Under the pieces are notes generated by a model. It had not been told where the DNA came from. It saw nothing but the letters and a program-made list of their open reading frames with translations, and made no database searches. A DNA stretch of 64,000 nucleotides. Origin: Kordia sp. SMS9 (GTDB taxonomy: Bacteria > Bacteroidota > Bacteroidia > Flavobacteriales > Flavobacteriaceae). The stretch's first letter is position 1. Each line of letters opens with the position of its first letter. Below, piece after piece: positions 26,137 to 33,669 of the stretch. The stretch is taken from NCBI RefSeq assembly GCF_003352465.1, contig NZ_CP031153.1, positions 2,904,987-2,968,986 on the forward strand, in the 5' to 3' direction. The translations under genes and the position numbers were made by a program.

Positions 26137-27600
26137 ATGAGTCAAGAAATAAGAACTTTAGAGCCAAATGCACTTTGGAACAAATTTGCCGATTTAAACG
26201 CAGTTCCACGACCTTCTAAAAAAGAAGAACGTGTGATTGCTTTTATGAAGAAATTTGGAGAAGATTTAGGCTTCGAAACTTTTGTAGATGAAGTTGGAAA
26301 TGTCATCATTAAAAAACCAGCTACGGCAGGAATGGAAGACCGAAAACCTATTGTAATGCAGTCGCATTTGGACATGGTTCACCAAAAGAATTCCGATACT
26401 GAGTTTGACTTTGATACGCAAGGAATTGAAATGTTTGTAGAGGGCGATTGGGTAAAAGCAAAAGGAACTACCTTAGGCGCTGATAATGGACTTGGTGTAG
26501 CCACCATTATGGCAGTGTTGGAAAGTAATGATATTGCGCATCCTGCGATAGAAGCGCTATTTACGATTGATGAGGAAACAGGTATGACAGGCGCGATGGG
26601 ACTGAAAGGCGGATTGCTAGAAGGAGAAATTCTACTAAATCTTGATACAGAAGAAGATGATGAAATCGGAATTGGTTGTGCAGGTGGAATTGATGTGACC
26701 GCAACACGTTCGTATGTGGTAGAAGAAACTCCCGAAAATGTAGTTGGATACACGATAAAAGTAAGCGGATTGCAAGGTGGACATAGTGGAATGGACATTC
26801 ATAAAGGGTTTGGAAACGCCAATGTATTGATGAATCGCTTGTTGTTTGACGGATTTGAAAACTTCGGATTGCGCATTGTGGAAATTGATGGTGGAAGTCT
26901 TCGAAACGCCATTCCAAGAGAAAGTACGGCTACGGTTGTGATTGATAAAGTACAACAAGAAGCATTTGAATTTGAGATGCAAACACTCATCAATACGATT
27001 AAAAAAGAATTTGTAAGTATTGAAGAAGAGTTAGAAATAGCATTTACAATCACAGAAACACCTAATGGTGTGATGGAGTTGGGCGTGCAAGAAGGCATTA
27101 CGCGTTCATTATATGCAGCGCATAATGGCGTGTATCGCATGAGTCCAGATATTGAAGATTTGGTAGAAACCTCTAACAATATTGCCCGTGTCATTGCAAA
27201 AGATGGTGAAATTAAGATTGGTTGTTTGACACGTTCTTCTGTAGAAAGCGGGAAAATGGATTTGGCAACAAAACTTAGAGCTAGTTTTGAGCTTTCAGGT
27301 TGCGAAGTGGAGTTTTCTGGTTCATATCCAGGTTGGGAACCTAATATGAATGCTTCTATTTTACCAGTAATGGTCAATTTATACAAAGAATTAAACAATG
27401 GTGCAGAACCACATGTAGCAGCTTGTCATGCAGGTTTGGAATGTGGAATTTTAGGAACGAATTATCCAGATATGGAAATGATTAGTTTTGGTCCAAACAT
27501 TCGTGGCGCACATTCGCCAGACGAGCGTGCAGGTATTTCTTCTGCACAAAAATATTGGAAATACGTATTGGAAATTTTAAAAAATATTCCAAAAAAATAA
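26137..27600 (+). CDS. pepD: Aminoacyl-histidine dipeptidase (beta-Ala-His dipeptidase)
   Basis: 487-residue M20/M28-clan zinc dipeptidase that splits carnosine-like and other dipeptides. Metal and catalytic motifs are complete: VMQSHLDMVHQ, TTLGADNGLGVA, FTIDEETGMTGAMGL, NLDTEEDDEIGIGCAGG, HSGMDIHKGFGNAN, CHAGLECGILG and GPNIRGAHSPDERAGI. Length matches PepD. It stands alone on the plus strand with its own promoter element and a terminator. Confidence 0.96.
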   Translation: MSQEIRTLEPNALWNKFADLNAVPRPSKKEERVIAFMKKFGEDLGFETFVDEVGNVIIKKPATAGMEDRKPIVMQSHLDMVHQKNSDTEFDFDTQGIEMFVEGDWVKAKGTTLGADNGLGVATIMAVLESNDIAHPAIEALFTIDEETGMTGAMGLKGGLLEGEILLNLDTEEDDEIGIGCAGGIDVTATRSYVVEETPENVVGYTIKVSGLQGGHSGMDIHKGFGNANVLMNRLLFDGFENFGLRIVEIDGGSLRNAIPRESTATVVIDKVQQEAFEFEMQTLINTIKKEFVSIEEELEIAFTITETPNGVMELGVQEGITRSLYAAHNGVYRMSPDIEDLVETSNNIARVIAKDGEIKIGCLTRSSVESGKMDLATKLRASFELSGCEVEFSGSYPGWEPNMNASILPVMVNLYKELNNGAEPHVAACHAGLECGILGTNYPDMEMISFGPNIRGAHSPDERAGISSAQKYWKYVLEILKNIPKK

Positions 27601-27623
27601 GGAGCTAATACATTAATTTTATA

Positions 27624-27680
27624 AAATAGAGCGTAGTTAGGATTCGAAATAAGATCTTAATTGCGCTCTATTTATTTTTT
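27624..27680 (+). terminator. Terminator after pepD
   Basis: AAATAGAGCG (27624-27633) pairs with CGCTCTATTT (27664-27673) across a 30-base loop, followed by a T-rich tail. The long loop lowers confidence. Confidence 0.55.
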
Positions 27681-27741
27681 ATTCTATGAGTTGTACATAG
27701 AAAACAGGTCATAAGGTATACATATTACCATTCTGCAGTGT

Positions 27742-27924
27742 TCACGGAGCAACATCGCAACCATCTTCTTTAAAGGTATCAAAACAGCCATCTTCACATT
27801 CAGTTTTCTTACTCACACAATATGGATGATCTGTAGTGTCATTTGTTCCTCCAATAAGGTACTGTTGTGCTACAGATGAAATTTTCTGTTTTCTAAGTTG
27901 CAATGCGATTTTCTTTTTTTTCAT
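27742..27924 (-). CDS. GG-leader peptide precursor, four Cys
   Basis: 60-residue precursor, leader MKKKKIALQLRKQKISSV ... GG (26 residues). The leader is almost the same as that of the gene at 28614 (L-Q-L-R-K-Q-K-I-S-S). The 34-residue core is acidic with four cysteines and many Thr/Asp. First of three minus-strand precursors within 1.1 kb, each in its own transcription unit. Confidence 0.78.
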   Translation of the reverse strand: MKKKKIALQLRKQKISSVAQQYLIGGTNDTTDHPYCVSKKTECEDGCFDTFKEDGCDVAP

Positions 27925-28018
27925 GATATATAATTTTGTGATTTATTTTCTTCTTAAAGGTAAAAAAAGTTTATCTATGACTGTTACGGTAATCCCATCA
28001 ACCAATGTAGTTTTAAAC

Positions 28019-28050
28019 AAAAAAACTCCCGAAAAGGAGCTTTTTTTTAA
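28019..28050 (-). terminator. Terminator after the precursor at 28082
   Basis: CTCC-CGAAAA-GGAG flanked by A-runs on the left and T-runs on the right; on the minus strand this is a hairpin followed by a run of T, 32 bases after the precursor stop. Confidence 0.65.
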
Positions 28051-28081
28051 ATTCATTATTAGCAATAATATTTTTCTAATT

Positions 28082-28297
28082 TCAATTCCAGCCATCAGTT
28101 GTACATGGAATTACACGAGAACTATCTTCAATCGGACGTGGATCTTGTGGAACTGGATTGCAAGGATCTTGACTGATACAACCTTTTTGCATAGTCATCA
28201 TACTGTGTGTTGTTGGTGCGCCACCATTGACAAATCTTGCTTCTAAACTAGAAATTGTTTGCTTTTTTAAACCTAAAGTTTTCATTTGTTTTTTCAT
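28082..28297 (-). CDS. GG-leader peptide precursor, three Cys
   Basis: 71-residue precursor, leader MKKQMKTLGLKKQTISSL ... GG (26 residues). The 45-residue core is Pro-, Asp- and Met-rich with three cysteines, so it cannot form only intramolecular disulfides; ring formation with Thr/Ser or another fate is possible. Between two related precursors, flanked by terminators on both sides. Confidence 0.75.
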   Translation of the reverse strand: MKKQMKTLGLKKQTISSLEARFVNGGAPTTHSMMTMQKGCISQDPCNPVPQDPRPIEDSSRVIPCTTDGWN

Positions 28298-28390
28298 GAT
28301 ATATATTTTTTGTTTCGTTGCAAATATCCTTCAGTGAGTAGTTTTTCAAAACAGGAAAACCAATGAAATGGCGACCGTGTTTTTCCCCGT

Positions 28391-28418
28391 AAAAAATCCC
28401 CAATGGTATGGGGATTTT
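28391..28418 (-). terminator. Terminator hairpin
   Basis: AAAATCCCC-AATGGTAT-GGGGATTTT: nine-base stem, T-run on the minus strand. It would end transcripts of the precursor at 28614 after they pass through the adjacent repeat. Confidence 0.75.
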
Positions 28419-28421
28419 AAC

Positions 28422-28588
28422 TTATACCAAGTTTACATTTAAACTGGTGTTTTGGATACGAAGTTGCTTTGGCTGTATAGGATGCTGTGAATGGTTTGCA
28501 TAGCCTTAGCTACGGAAAGTATTCGCAAAGAACTAAACTGCCAAGTGAGCGAGTTTATAAACATCATTTTATGTGTAAATTGGTATTA
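28422..28588 (-). repeat. MITE-like element, copy 2 (inverted relative to copy 1)
   Basis: About 167 bases. Read on the minus strand its ends are TAATACCAATTTACACATAA and the complement of TTATACCAAGTTTACATTTA, and the interior contains TTTCCGTAGCTAAGGCTATG and CTATACAGCCAAAGCAACTT. These align along most of the length with copy 1 at 23891-24054. No coding capacity. Confidence 0.8.
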
Positions 28589-28613
28589 CTTGCAATTTTA
28601 AAAAGTAAAAAGG

Positions 28614-28826
28614 TTAGCATTTGTAGGTGATTGTTAATGCGCTACAATTCAATTTTACAGATAATTTAATATCACATTCTTTTGTTGCACATTGAATTAC
28701 CACAAAACTAATTGGCAACGGATTTGGCAGTGTCGTATATGCACCAGCTCCTCCTTGAATTTGTTTTTTTGAAAGTGATGAAATTTTTTGCTTTCGTAAT
28801 TGTAAAGAAATTTTTTGTTTTTTCAT
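28614..28826 (-). CDS. GG-leader peptide precursor, four Cys
   Basis: 70-residue precursor, leader MKKQKISLQLRKQKISSL ... GG (26 residues), nearly identical in its central part to the leader at 27742. The 44-residue core is hydrophobic and Thr/Leu/Val-rich with four cysteines, the last being the C-terminal residue. Unlike the acidic core of its leader sister, showing conserved leader and diverged payload. Confidence 0.78.
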   Translation of the reverse strand: MKKQKISLQLRKQKISSLSKKQIQGGAGAYTTLPNPLPISFVVIQCATKECDIKLSVKLNCSALTITYKC

Positions 28827-28964
28827 GAGTATTATATTTAAGATTAGTATTGCTGCAAATGTAAACTAAGTCTTACTTTATTAAAACAGGAAAACGAATA
28901 AGAATGTTTGAGTGTTTTCCCTTATGAAAAAACTACTTTTCACTGTAAAGAACTTTTGATTCAC

Positions 28965-28996
28965 AAAAAAAAGCCCTTCTGCGAAGAAGAGCTTTT
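28965..28996 (-). terminator. Terminator after the PPIase operon
   Basis: AAAAGC-C-CTTCT-GCGA-AGAAG-A-GCTTTT: hairpin with one mismatch, T-run on the minus strand, 23 bases after the PPIase stop. Confidence 0.7.
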
Positions 28997-29018
28997 GTGA
29001 GTTTATAATTGTGGTAAA

Positions 29019-30284
29019 TTATTTTGTGGTGTCAATTTCTACAAGTTCAATTTCAAAAATTAAGTTTGAGTTCGGTGGAATTGGTCCGTATTGACGAGAA
29101 CCATATCCTAAATAAGAAGGTACAAATACTTTTGCTTTTTCGCCCAATTTCATGCGTAAGAATGCTTCTTTAAAAGCAGGAACCAATGTTGCGCTTTTAT
29201 TGTAGATGGATGAGAAAGGTTGGTAAGCTCCTTGACTTGCCGATGCTTCATTGTAAAGTCCATTTTCTTGTGCAACTTCCTTATACGTAGTGTAAAAAAC
29301 TTTTCCATCTTCAAAAGCACCTGTACAGTTTACCTTTACATAGTTTGAAACGGTTGGTTTTTCACCAGTAGTATTTTTTTGAGTGGTAACCATTACCATT
29401 CCCGTAGGAGATTCAAATACTTCTCCTAAATTTTTATTGTCTGCTACAAATTTTGCAATAACGTCTTTTATTTTTTCTTTTTCTTTTGCGTTAAATTCAG
29501 CAGTGATACCTTCTTTAAATTCTTCATATTTATTTAAAAGCGTCGGTTCGTCTTCTGTAAATACTTTAACTGCATCAAAGGCTTTCGCTTCTTTTCCAAC
29601 ACGAATGATAGTTACTTCGTTCATAATCACATCTTCTAAGGGTTTTTTAGAACCTGGATTAACCGCTACATTTGAAATACTGTCTTGTATTGCAATTCCT
29701 TCCACTAATTGTCCAAAAACAGAGTGACAGCTTACACGTGGACGTTCACAAGGCTTTGGTTTTCCTGCAAAGTCTAATGGATCTAAACTTGGATATGGAA
29801 CTTCTGTAATGAAAAATTGACTTCCGTTGGTAGCTACACCACCAGAATTTGCCATAGATAATACACCTGGTTTGTCGTGTTTTAAATCTTTGTCAAATTC
29901 GCTTGCAAAACGGTATCCTGGATTTCCGCTTCCTGTTCCTGTTGGATCGCCACCTTGAATCATAAATTTATCCATAACTCTGTGGAAAGAAACTCCGTTA
30001 TAGTATGGTTTTCCTTGTTGATCTGCCGGAAGTTTTGGATGTGTTCCTTCTGCCAATGCAATAAAATTAGCTACGGTTACAGGCACTTTTTTGTAGAACA
30101 AGCGAGCGACCATAGTTCCTTTATTCGTTTTAATTTCGGCAAAAATACCATTCTTATCATCTTGTGCGTCGCCATTAGCAGCAACTTGATCAGTGCTGGT
30201 TGAATTTTTATCATTTTTACAGGAAGTAAATCCTAAAGTGATAATCGCAAGACATAGTGTGATTGTTGTTGTAAATACTCTCAT
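29019..30284 (-). CDS. Peptidyl-prolyl isomerase lipoprotein, cyclophilin-FKBP fusion
   Basis: 421-residue lipoprotein (signal ending LGFTSC). Residues about 45-235 are a cyclophilin domain: YYNGVSFHRVMDKFMIQGGDPTGTG and NGSQFFITEVPYPSLD contain the FHR and QFF active-site signatures. A linker of about 75 helical residues follows, then residues about 300-421 are an FKBP domain ending FVPSYLGYGSRQYGPIPPNSNLIFEIELVEI. Two unrelated PPIase folds in one chain suggest a periplasmic or surface foldase. It starts one base after gldI ends, in an operon with gldI and a DHH phosphoesterase. Confidence 0.93.
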   Translation of the reverse strand: MRVFTTTITLCLAIITLGFTSCKNDKNSTSTDQVAANGDAQDDKNGIFAEIKTNKGTMVARLFYKKVPVTVANFIALAEGTHPKLPADQQGKPYYNGVSFHRVMDKFMIQGGDPTGTGSGNPGYRFASEFDKDLKHDKPGVLSMANSGGVATNGSQFFITEVPYPSLDPLDFAGKPKPCERPRVSCHSVFGQLVEGIAIQDSISNVAVNPGSKKPLEDVIMNEVTIIRVGKEAKAFDAVKVFTEDEPTLLNKYEEFKEGITAEFNAKEKEKIKDVIAKFVADNKNLGEVFESPTGMVMVTTQKNTTGEKPTVSNYVKVNCTGAFEDGKVFYTTYKEVAQENGLYNEASASQGAYQPFSSIYNKSATLVPAFKEAFLRMKLGEKAKVFVPSYLGYGSRQYGPIPPNSNLIFEIELVEIDTTK

Positions 30285-30285
30285 T

Positions 30286-30852
30286 TTAATTTTCTGTTTC
30301 TAGGTTTTTGTTGTCTTTTTTTATATCAAGTAAAGTTATAGTAGATTTGATTGGAACATTGGTTCCAATGCGTTTGTTATCTCCGTGATATCCATACGCC
30401 ACATGCGATGGAAATAGAAATGTTGCTGTTTCTCCTTTTTTCATCAATTGTAAACCAAAACGCAAACCAGGGAAGATTTGTTGTTTGTCTACTACATATT
30501 GTTGTATGCCAATTTCTTCTTTTTTGTAGATAGATTCGCCTGTTGTCATTCTGAAGATATTATACGCATACGTTAACGTGTCTCCTTTTTTTGGAAAATA
30601 CGATTCTTGCTCACTTTTTGTATTGTAAAAATACCAGAAGCCATTTTTAGAAGCGATATAGGTATTAGTGCTGTCTTGTTTGATATACTTTTGAATATTG
30701 GCTTCTTCTTTGGCAATGAGCGCTTTGTTTCTAGCAACCGATTCTTTTAAAAAAGAACCAGTACTTTTGCTCACAGGTTCTCTTGCCTGTGGTTCTGAAC
30801 AAGAAACGATAAGCATGCCAAGAAGACAGAAAAGCGCAATTTTTTTCAACAT
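30286..30852 (-). CDS. gldI: Gliding motility-associated FKBP-type PPIase GldI
   Basis: 188-residue lipoprotein (signal MLKKIALFCLLGMLIVSC). C-terminal FKBP domain with FPGLRFGLQLMKKGETATFLFPSHVAYGYHGDNKRIG and IPIKSTITLLDI-like strands. GldI is needed for gliding and for type IX secretion-related folding in Flavobacterium johnsoniae (established knowledge). The presence of gldI suggests a gliding or T9SS-bearing organism. Operon order here is DHH - gldI - cyclophilin/FKBP with gaps of four and one bases. Confidence 0.9.
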   Translation of the reverse strand: MLKKIALFCLLGMLIVSCSEPQAREPVSKSTGSFLKESVARNKALIAKEEANIQKYIKQDSTNTYIASKNGFWYFYNTKSEQESYFPKKGDTLTYAYNIFRMTTGESIYKKEEIGIQQYVVDKQQIFPGLRFGLQLMKKGETATFLFPSHVAYGYHGDNKRIGTNVPIKSTITLLDIKKDNKNLETEN

Positions 30853-30856
30853 ATTT

Positions 30857-31879
30857 TTAATTTAATTCGTCTTTGTACGCAGCTAAGATTTTGGTGAATC
30901 TTTCAGCCGTAGCTTCTAATGATTCATCACTTCGCCCACCAGCTGCATTGGTGTGTCCGCCACCATTAAAGTGCGCACGTGCAAATTCATTTACTGAAAA
31001 ATCACCTTTAGATCGCAATGACATTTTTACATACGGTTCTTGGAGATTTTCAATAAAAATTGCAGCAAATTTAATGCCTTTTAGTGATAATCCATAATTT
31101 ACAAAACCTTCTGTGTCACCTTTTTTAAAGTCGTAACGCATCAATTCGTCTTTACTGATAGTAATATAGACGGTATTATAAGCTTCTAATACGACTAAAT
31201 TTTTTAAGGCGCAACCTAATAATTGCAGGCGACTTAAACTGTTAGTATCATAAATTGCATTGTGAATGGCAGCATTTTCCGCCCCTTTATCTATCAAATT
31301 GGCAATAATTCTGTGCGTGGTACTTGTGGTTGCTTTAAAGCGGAATGAGCCTGTGTCCGTCATAATGCCTACGTACATACACGTTGCCATTTCTGTATTG
31401 ATCAATGCTTCATCACCCAAAAAAGTAATAAAATTGTACACCATTTCACAGGTAGAACTCATTTTCGTATCCGAATACATATATTTCGCATAGTTAGATG
31501 GTTGCTGATGATGGTCAATCATTACAAAAGTTGCTTTTGTGGCTGCAACTACCGATTCCATTTCTCCAATTCGACTCAAATCATTAAAATCTAACGTAAA
31601 GATAACATTGGCATCATGTAATACTTTTTTAGCTTGCGTATTTTCATAATCGAACTTTATAATTTCGTTTTCACCAGGCATCCATTTTAAAAAATTAGGA
31701 TAATCGTTAGGCGCAATAATTGTGGCGTTGTGTTGCCTTTTTTTCAAGTAATGCCAAAGCGCCAGCGTGGAACCAATAGCATCTCCATCAGGATTTTTAT
31801 GTGGAATAATGACAATATTTTTAGGTGTGGCTAGTAGTGTTTTTACACCTTGTATTTCAGCTTCATTCATGCGTTTCAA
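30857..31879 (-). CDS. DHH-family phosphoesterase, NrnA-like (oligoribonuclease/pAp phosphatase)
   Basis: 340-residue enzyme of the DHH/DHHA1 family. Metal motifs: PHKNPDGDAIGSTLAL, TLDFNDLSRIG, MIDHHQQPSNYA and, in the DHHA1 part, HFNGGGHTNAAGGRSD for substrate binding. NrnA relatives degrade nano-RNAs and 3'-phosphoadenosine 5'-phosphate in the cytoplasm. The start could be 31879 or 31870 (MNEAEIQ). Divergent from ndk; first gene of the gldI operon. Confidence 0.93.
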   Translation of the reverse strand: MKRMNEAEIQGVKTLLATPKNIVIIPHKNPDGDAIGSTLALWHYLKKRQHNATIIAPNDYPNFLKWMPGENEIIKFDYENTQAKKVLHDANVIFTLDFNDLSRIGEMESVVAATKATFVMIDHHQQPSNYAKYMYSDTKMSSTCEMVYNFITFLGDEALINTEMATCMYVGIMTDTGSFRFKATTSTTHRIIANLIDKGAENAAIHNAIYDTNSLSRLQLLGCALKNLVVLEAYNTVYITISKDELMRYDFKKGDTEGFVNYGLSLKGIKFAAIFIENLQEPYVKMSLRSKGDFSVNEFARAHFNGGGHTNAAGGRSDESLEATAERFTKILAAYKDELN

Positions 31880-31965
31880 TTCTGTAATTCGATCATAAAT
31901 ACTATAAAAACGATGAAGATTGTAAGGCTTCTCATTTCATAGCTGGCTAATATACTAAAATAGGC

Positions 31966-31995
31966 TTGCAAATAAATTGTATTTGTGTACTTTTG
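31966..31995 (+). promoter_or_regulatory. Promoter of ndk
   Basis: TTG at 31966-31968, 19-base spacer, TACTTTTG at 31988-31995: a good match to the Bacteroidota TTG-N(17-23)-TAnnTTTG consensus, 60 bases upstream of the ndk start. Confidence 0.75.
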
Positions 31996-32055
31996 CACCG
32001 AAAATCAAAGATGATTTTACAAAATTAGAATTTATAACTACTTATACTTATTATA

Positions 32056-32475
32056 ATGGCTGGGAAAAGAACTTTTACCATGATTAAGCCTGATGCTGTA
32101 GAAAATGGACACATCGGCGCTATTTTAGAAAAAATTACTGCTTCAGGATTTAACATCGTTGCAATGAAGTTAACACAGTTGAGCAAGCGCGATGCTGAGG
32201 AATTTTATGCTGTTCACAACGAAAGACCTTTCTTTGGAGAGTTGGTAGAATTTATGACAAGAGGACCAATTGTTGCGGCAATTTTAGAGAAAGAAAACGC
32301 AGTAAGCGATTTTAGAACCTTAATTGGAGCTACAAATCCTGCGGAAGCTGCAGAAGGAACGATTAGAAATTTATATGCAACTTCTATTGGAGAAAATGCA
32401 GTTCACGGTTCTGATAGCGACGAAAATGCTGCTATTGAAGGCGCTTTCCACTTTGCTGGAAGAGAAACTTTTTAG
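32056..32475 (+). CDS. ndk: Nucleoside diphosphate kinase
   Basis: 139-residue enzyme that equalises nucleoside triphosphate pools by phosphate transfer through a histidine. Diagnostic N-terminus [18 protein letters not shown], the FVEFMTRGP segment, [14 protein letters not shown] and the active site [12 protein letters not shown] with the phosphorylated His. Length and motifs are normal. Monocistronic with a clear promoter. Confidence 0.98.
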   Translation: MAGKRTFTMIKPDAVENGHIGAILEKITASGFNIVAMKLTQLSKRDAEEFYAVHNERPFFGELVEFMTRGPIVAAILEKENAVSDFRTLIGATNPAEAAEGTIRNLYATSIGENAVHGSDSDENAAIEGAFHFAGRETF

Positions 32476-32490
32476 TTAGAAGCGCTTTGC

Positions 32491-32582
32491 TTTTAGAGTG
32501 TTAGATTTTTAGATCGCTTCGCTCTTAGACTTTTTTATAAAATATATTTTGATAGCGTGAGTCTGAGACTCGCGCTATTTTT
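32491..32582 (+). repeat. Direct repeat A1 with hairpin
   Basis: A 92-base segment beginning TTTTAGAGTGTTAGATTTTT and ending in the near-palindrome ATAGCGTGAGTC-TGA-GACTCGCGCTAT followed by T-rich sequence. An 84-base copy is at 33207-33290, on the other side of the lipoprotein gene. The hairpin may end ndk transcription. Confidence 0.75.
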
Positions 32583-32597
32583 ATATGATCACATTTT

Positions 32598-32623
32598 GTC
32601 ATTCCTGCGAAGGCAGGAATCCA
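32598..32623. repeat. Short hairpin repeat (CCTGCGAAGGCAGG)
   Basis: ATTCCTGC-GAAG-GCAGGAAT, a short perfect hairpin embedded in GTCATTCCTGCGAAGGCAGG. This word is common as an intergenic repeat in many bacteria (from memory). Confidence 0.6.
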
Positions 32624-32697
32624 TTTTTCTACTGTAACGCTAAATTTATTTTTGAAAAACCTATTGCGTTTCTACATTGTTGTGTAGTTTAAACACC

Positions 32698-33129
32698 TTA
32701 AAGGGTAAGCTCTACTGTTCCAGAAACTAAATTGATATGACAACAATCAGTGCTAACAGTATAGGTACTACTAATGACCTCTTGATTATTTATGAATCCT
32801 TTAAATTGAACTTGTCGTTCTTGATTTGCTTCAAGACTTCCGTCATCTAAGAGAGGATACTGCCCAAGTTGTTGTGCAATTTCAAATCCAGATGCAGAGA
32901 GTAATATAGTCATGTCTTCATTAGTCTCGATATTTATCACTTCATAAGAATCTAAAGCTACAGGATTTTGATTTTGGTCTTTTATGGATATAACAATCGT
33001 TATAAATTCCGTTGTACATGGTACATTTTCGCAATCAGAGTTTGAATCATCGTCGTTATTACAAGAAATTAGAAGAGTAGCTATGAAAAGAGATGTTATT
33101 ATTAAAAATGGTCTCATTGATTTAATCAT
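32698..33129 (-). CDS. Small hypothetical lipoprotein
   Basis: 143-residue lipoprotein; signal MRPFLIITSLFIATLLISC, which could start at ATG 33115-33117 or four codons earlier at 33129. The mature part starts acidic (NNDDDSNSDCENVPCTTE) and then appears to be a single beta-sandwich domain with four further strands ending SGTVELTL. Four cysteines besides the lipid-attached one. No family recognised. It is bracketed by two copies of a direct repeat (32491-32582 and 33207-33290), so it may have moved as a unit. Confidence 0.65.
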   Translation of the reverse strand: MIKSMRPFLIITSLFIATLLISCNNDDDSNSDCENVPCTTEFITIVISIKDQNQNPVALDSYEVINIETNEDMTILLSASGFEIAQQLGQYPLLDDGSLEANQERQVQFKGFINNQEVISSTYTVSTDCCHINLVSGTVELTL

Positions 33130-33206
33130 TATTGTAAGTTTTTTATTCTTAAGATGTAAAAAAAGTAGAATGGTTGCGTCAAATTTTTTAATTAGATACG
33201 GTTTGT

Positions 33207-33290
33207 TTTTAGAGTGTTAGATTTTTAGATCGCTCTTAGACTTTTTAAAATATATTTTGCTAGCGTGAGCCTCAGACTCGCGCTATCTTT
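33207..33290 (+). repeat. Direct repeat A2 with hairpin
   Basis: Copy of 32491-32582 with a five-base deletion (AGATCGCTCTTAGA versus AGATCGCTTCGCTCTTAGA) and a few substitutions; its hairpin reads TAGCGTGAGCCTCAGACTCG-CGCTA. Confidence 0.75.
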
Positions 33291-33300
33291 TTTATTGGAT

Positions 33301-33366
33301 GTCTAAAAATCTAAAAGCGAAGCGGTCTAAGAAATTTCCGCTTAAGCGGAAACAAGTCTAAAAAAT
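33301..33366. repeat. Inverted fragment of repeat A and an 18-base palindrome
   Basis: TCTAAAAATCTAAAAGCGAA (33302 on) is close to the reverse complement of the first part of repeat A, and TTTCCGCTTAAGCGGAAA (33335-33352) is a perfect palindrome. The segment ends just before the stop of the DUF721 gene. Confidence 0.6.
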
Positions 33367-33663
33367 CTATCTAAGTACCAAATTTTTAATCAATTCCTTG
33401 CCAAGACTTTCATTCAGCATTCGGATGATTTTCTCTTTACCATAACTCAATTCTTCACGCAAAACCGCAGAAGATAAAGAAACATACAATGTGTCATTTT
33501 TTAGTATGACATTGGTTGTATACGTATTTACGCCATTCCCCATTAATTGTAACCAAGCATCACGCGCGTCAATTTTGTCCAAACCATCTTCAAGTCGATG
33601 TTCGGAAACGAAATCTTTCAATACTTCGCTAATGGTTCTATGTTCGGTGTGTCTTTTTTTCAA
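33367..33663 (-). CDS. DUF721 (DciA-like) protein
   Basis: 98-residue protein of the DUF721 family: ISEVLKDFVSEHRLEDGLDKIDARDAWLQLMG then LYVSLSSAVLREELSYGKEKIIRMLN. DciA in other bacteria helps load the replicative helicase, and DUF721 genes often lie next to recF or gyrB. Here it is six bases downstream of recF and cotranscribed. A role in DNA replication is inference from context. Confidence 0.85.
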   Translation of the reverse strand: MKKRHTEHRTISEVLKDFVSEHRLEDGLDKIDARDAWLQLMGNGVNTYTTNVILKNDTLYVSLSSAVLREELSYGKEKIIRMLNESLGKELIKNLVLR

Positions 33664-33669
33664 AATGAA

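Larger units (their letters stand above)
28298..28613. other. Intergenic with terminator and MITE-like repeat
   Basis: 316 bases between two precursor genes. It holds a strong minus-strand hairpin (28391-28418) and a MITE-like element (28422-28588). No gene was found. Confidence 0.7.

Noticed and set aside
26379..27398. Long minus-strand open frames inside pepD
   Set aside because: They are shadows of the high-confidence pepD coding frame.
27836..28246. Plus-strand open frame of 136 codons across two precursor genes
   Set aside because: It is antisense to the precursors at 27742 and 28082, runs over their terminator, and has no family features.
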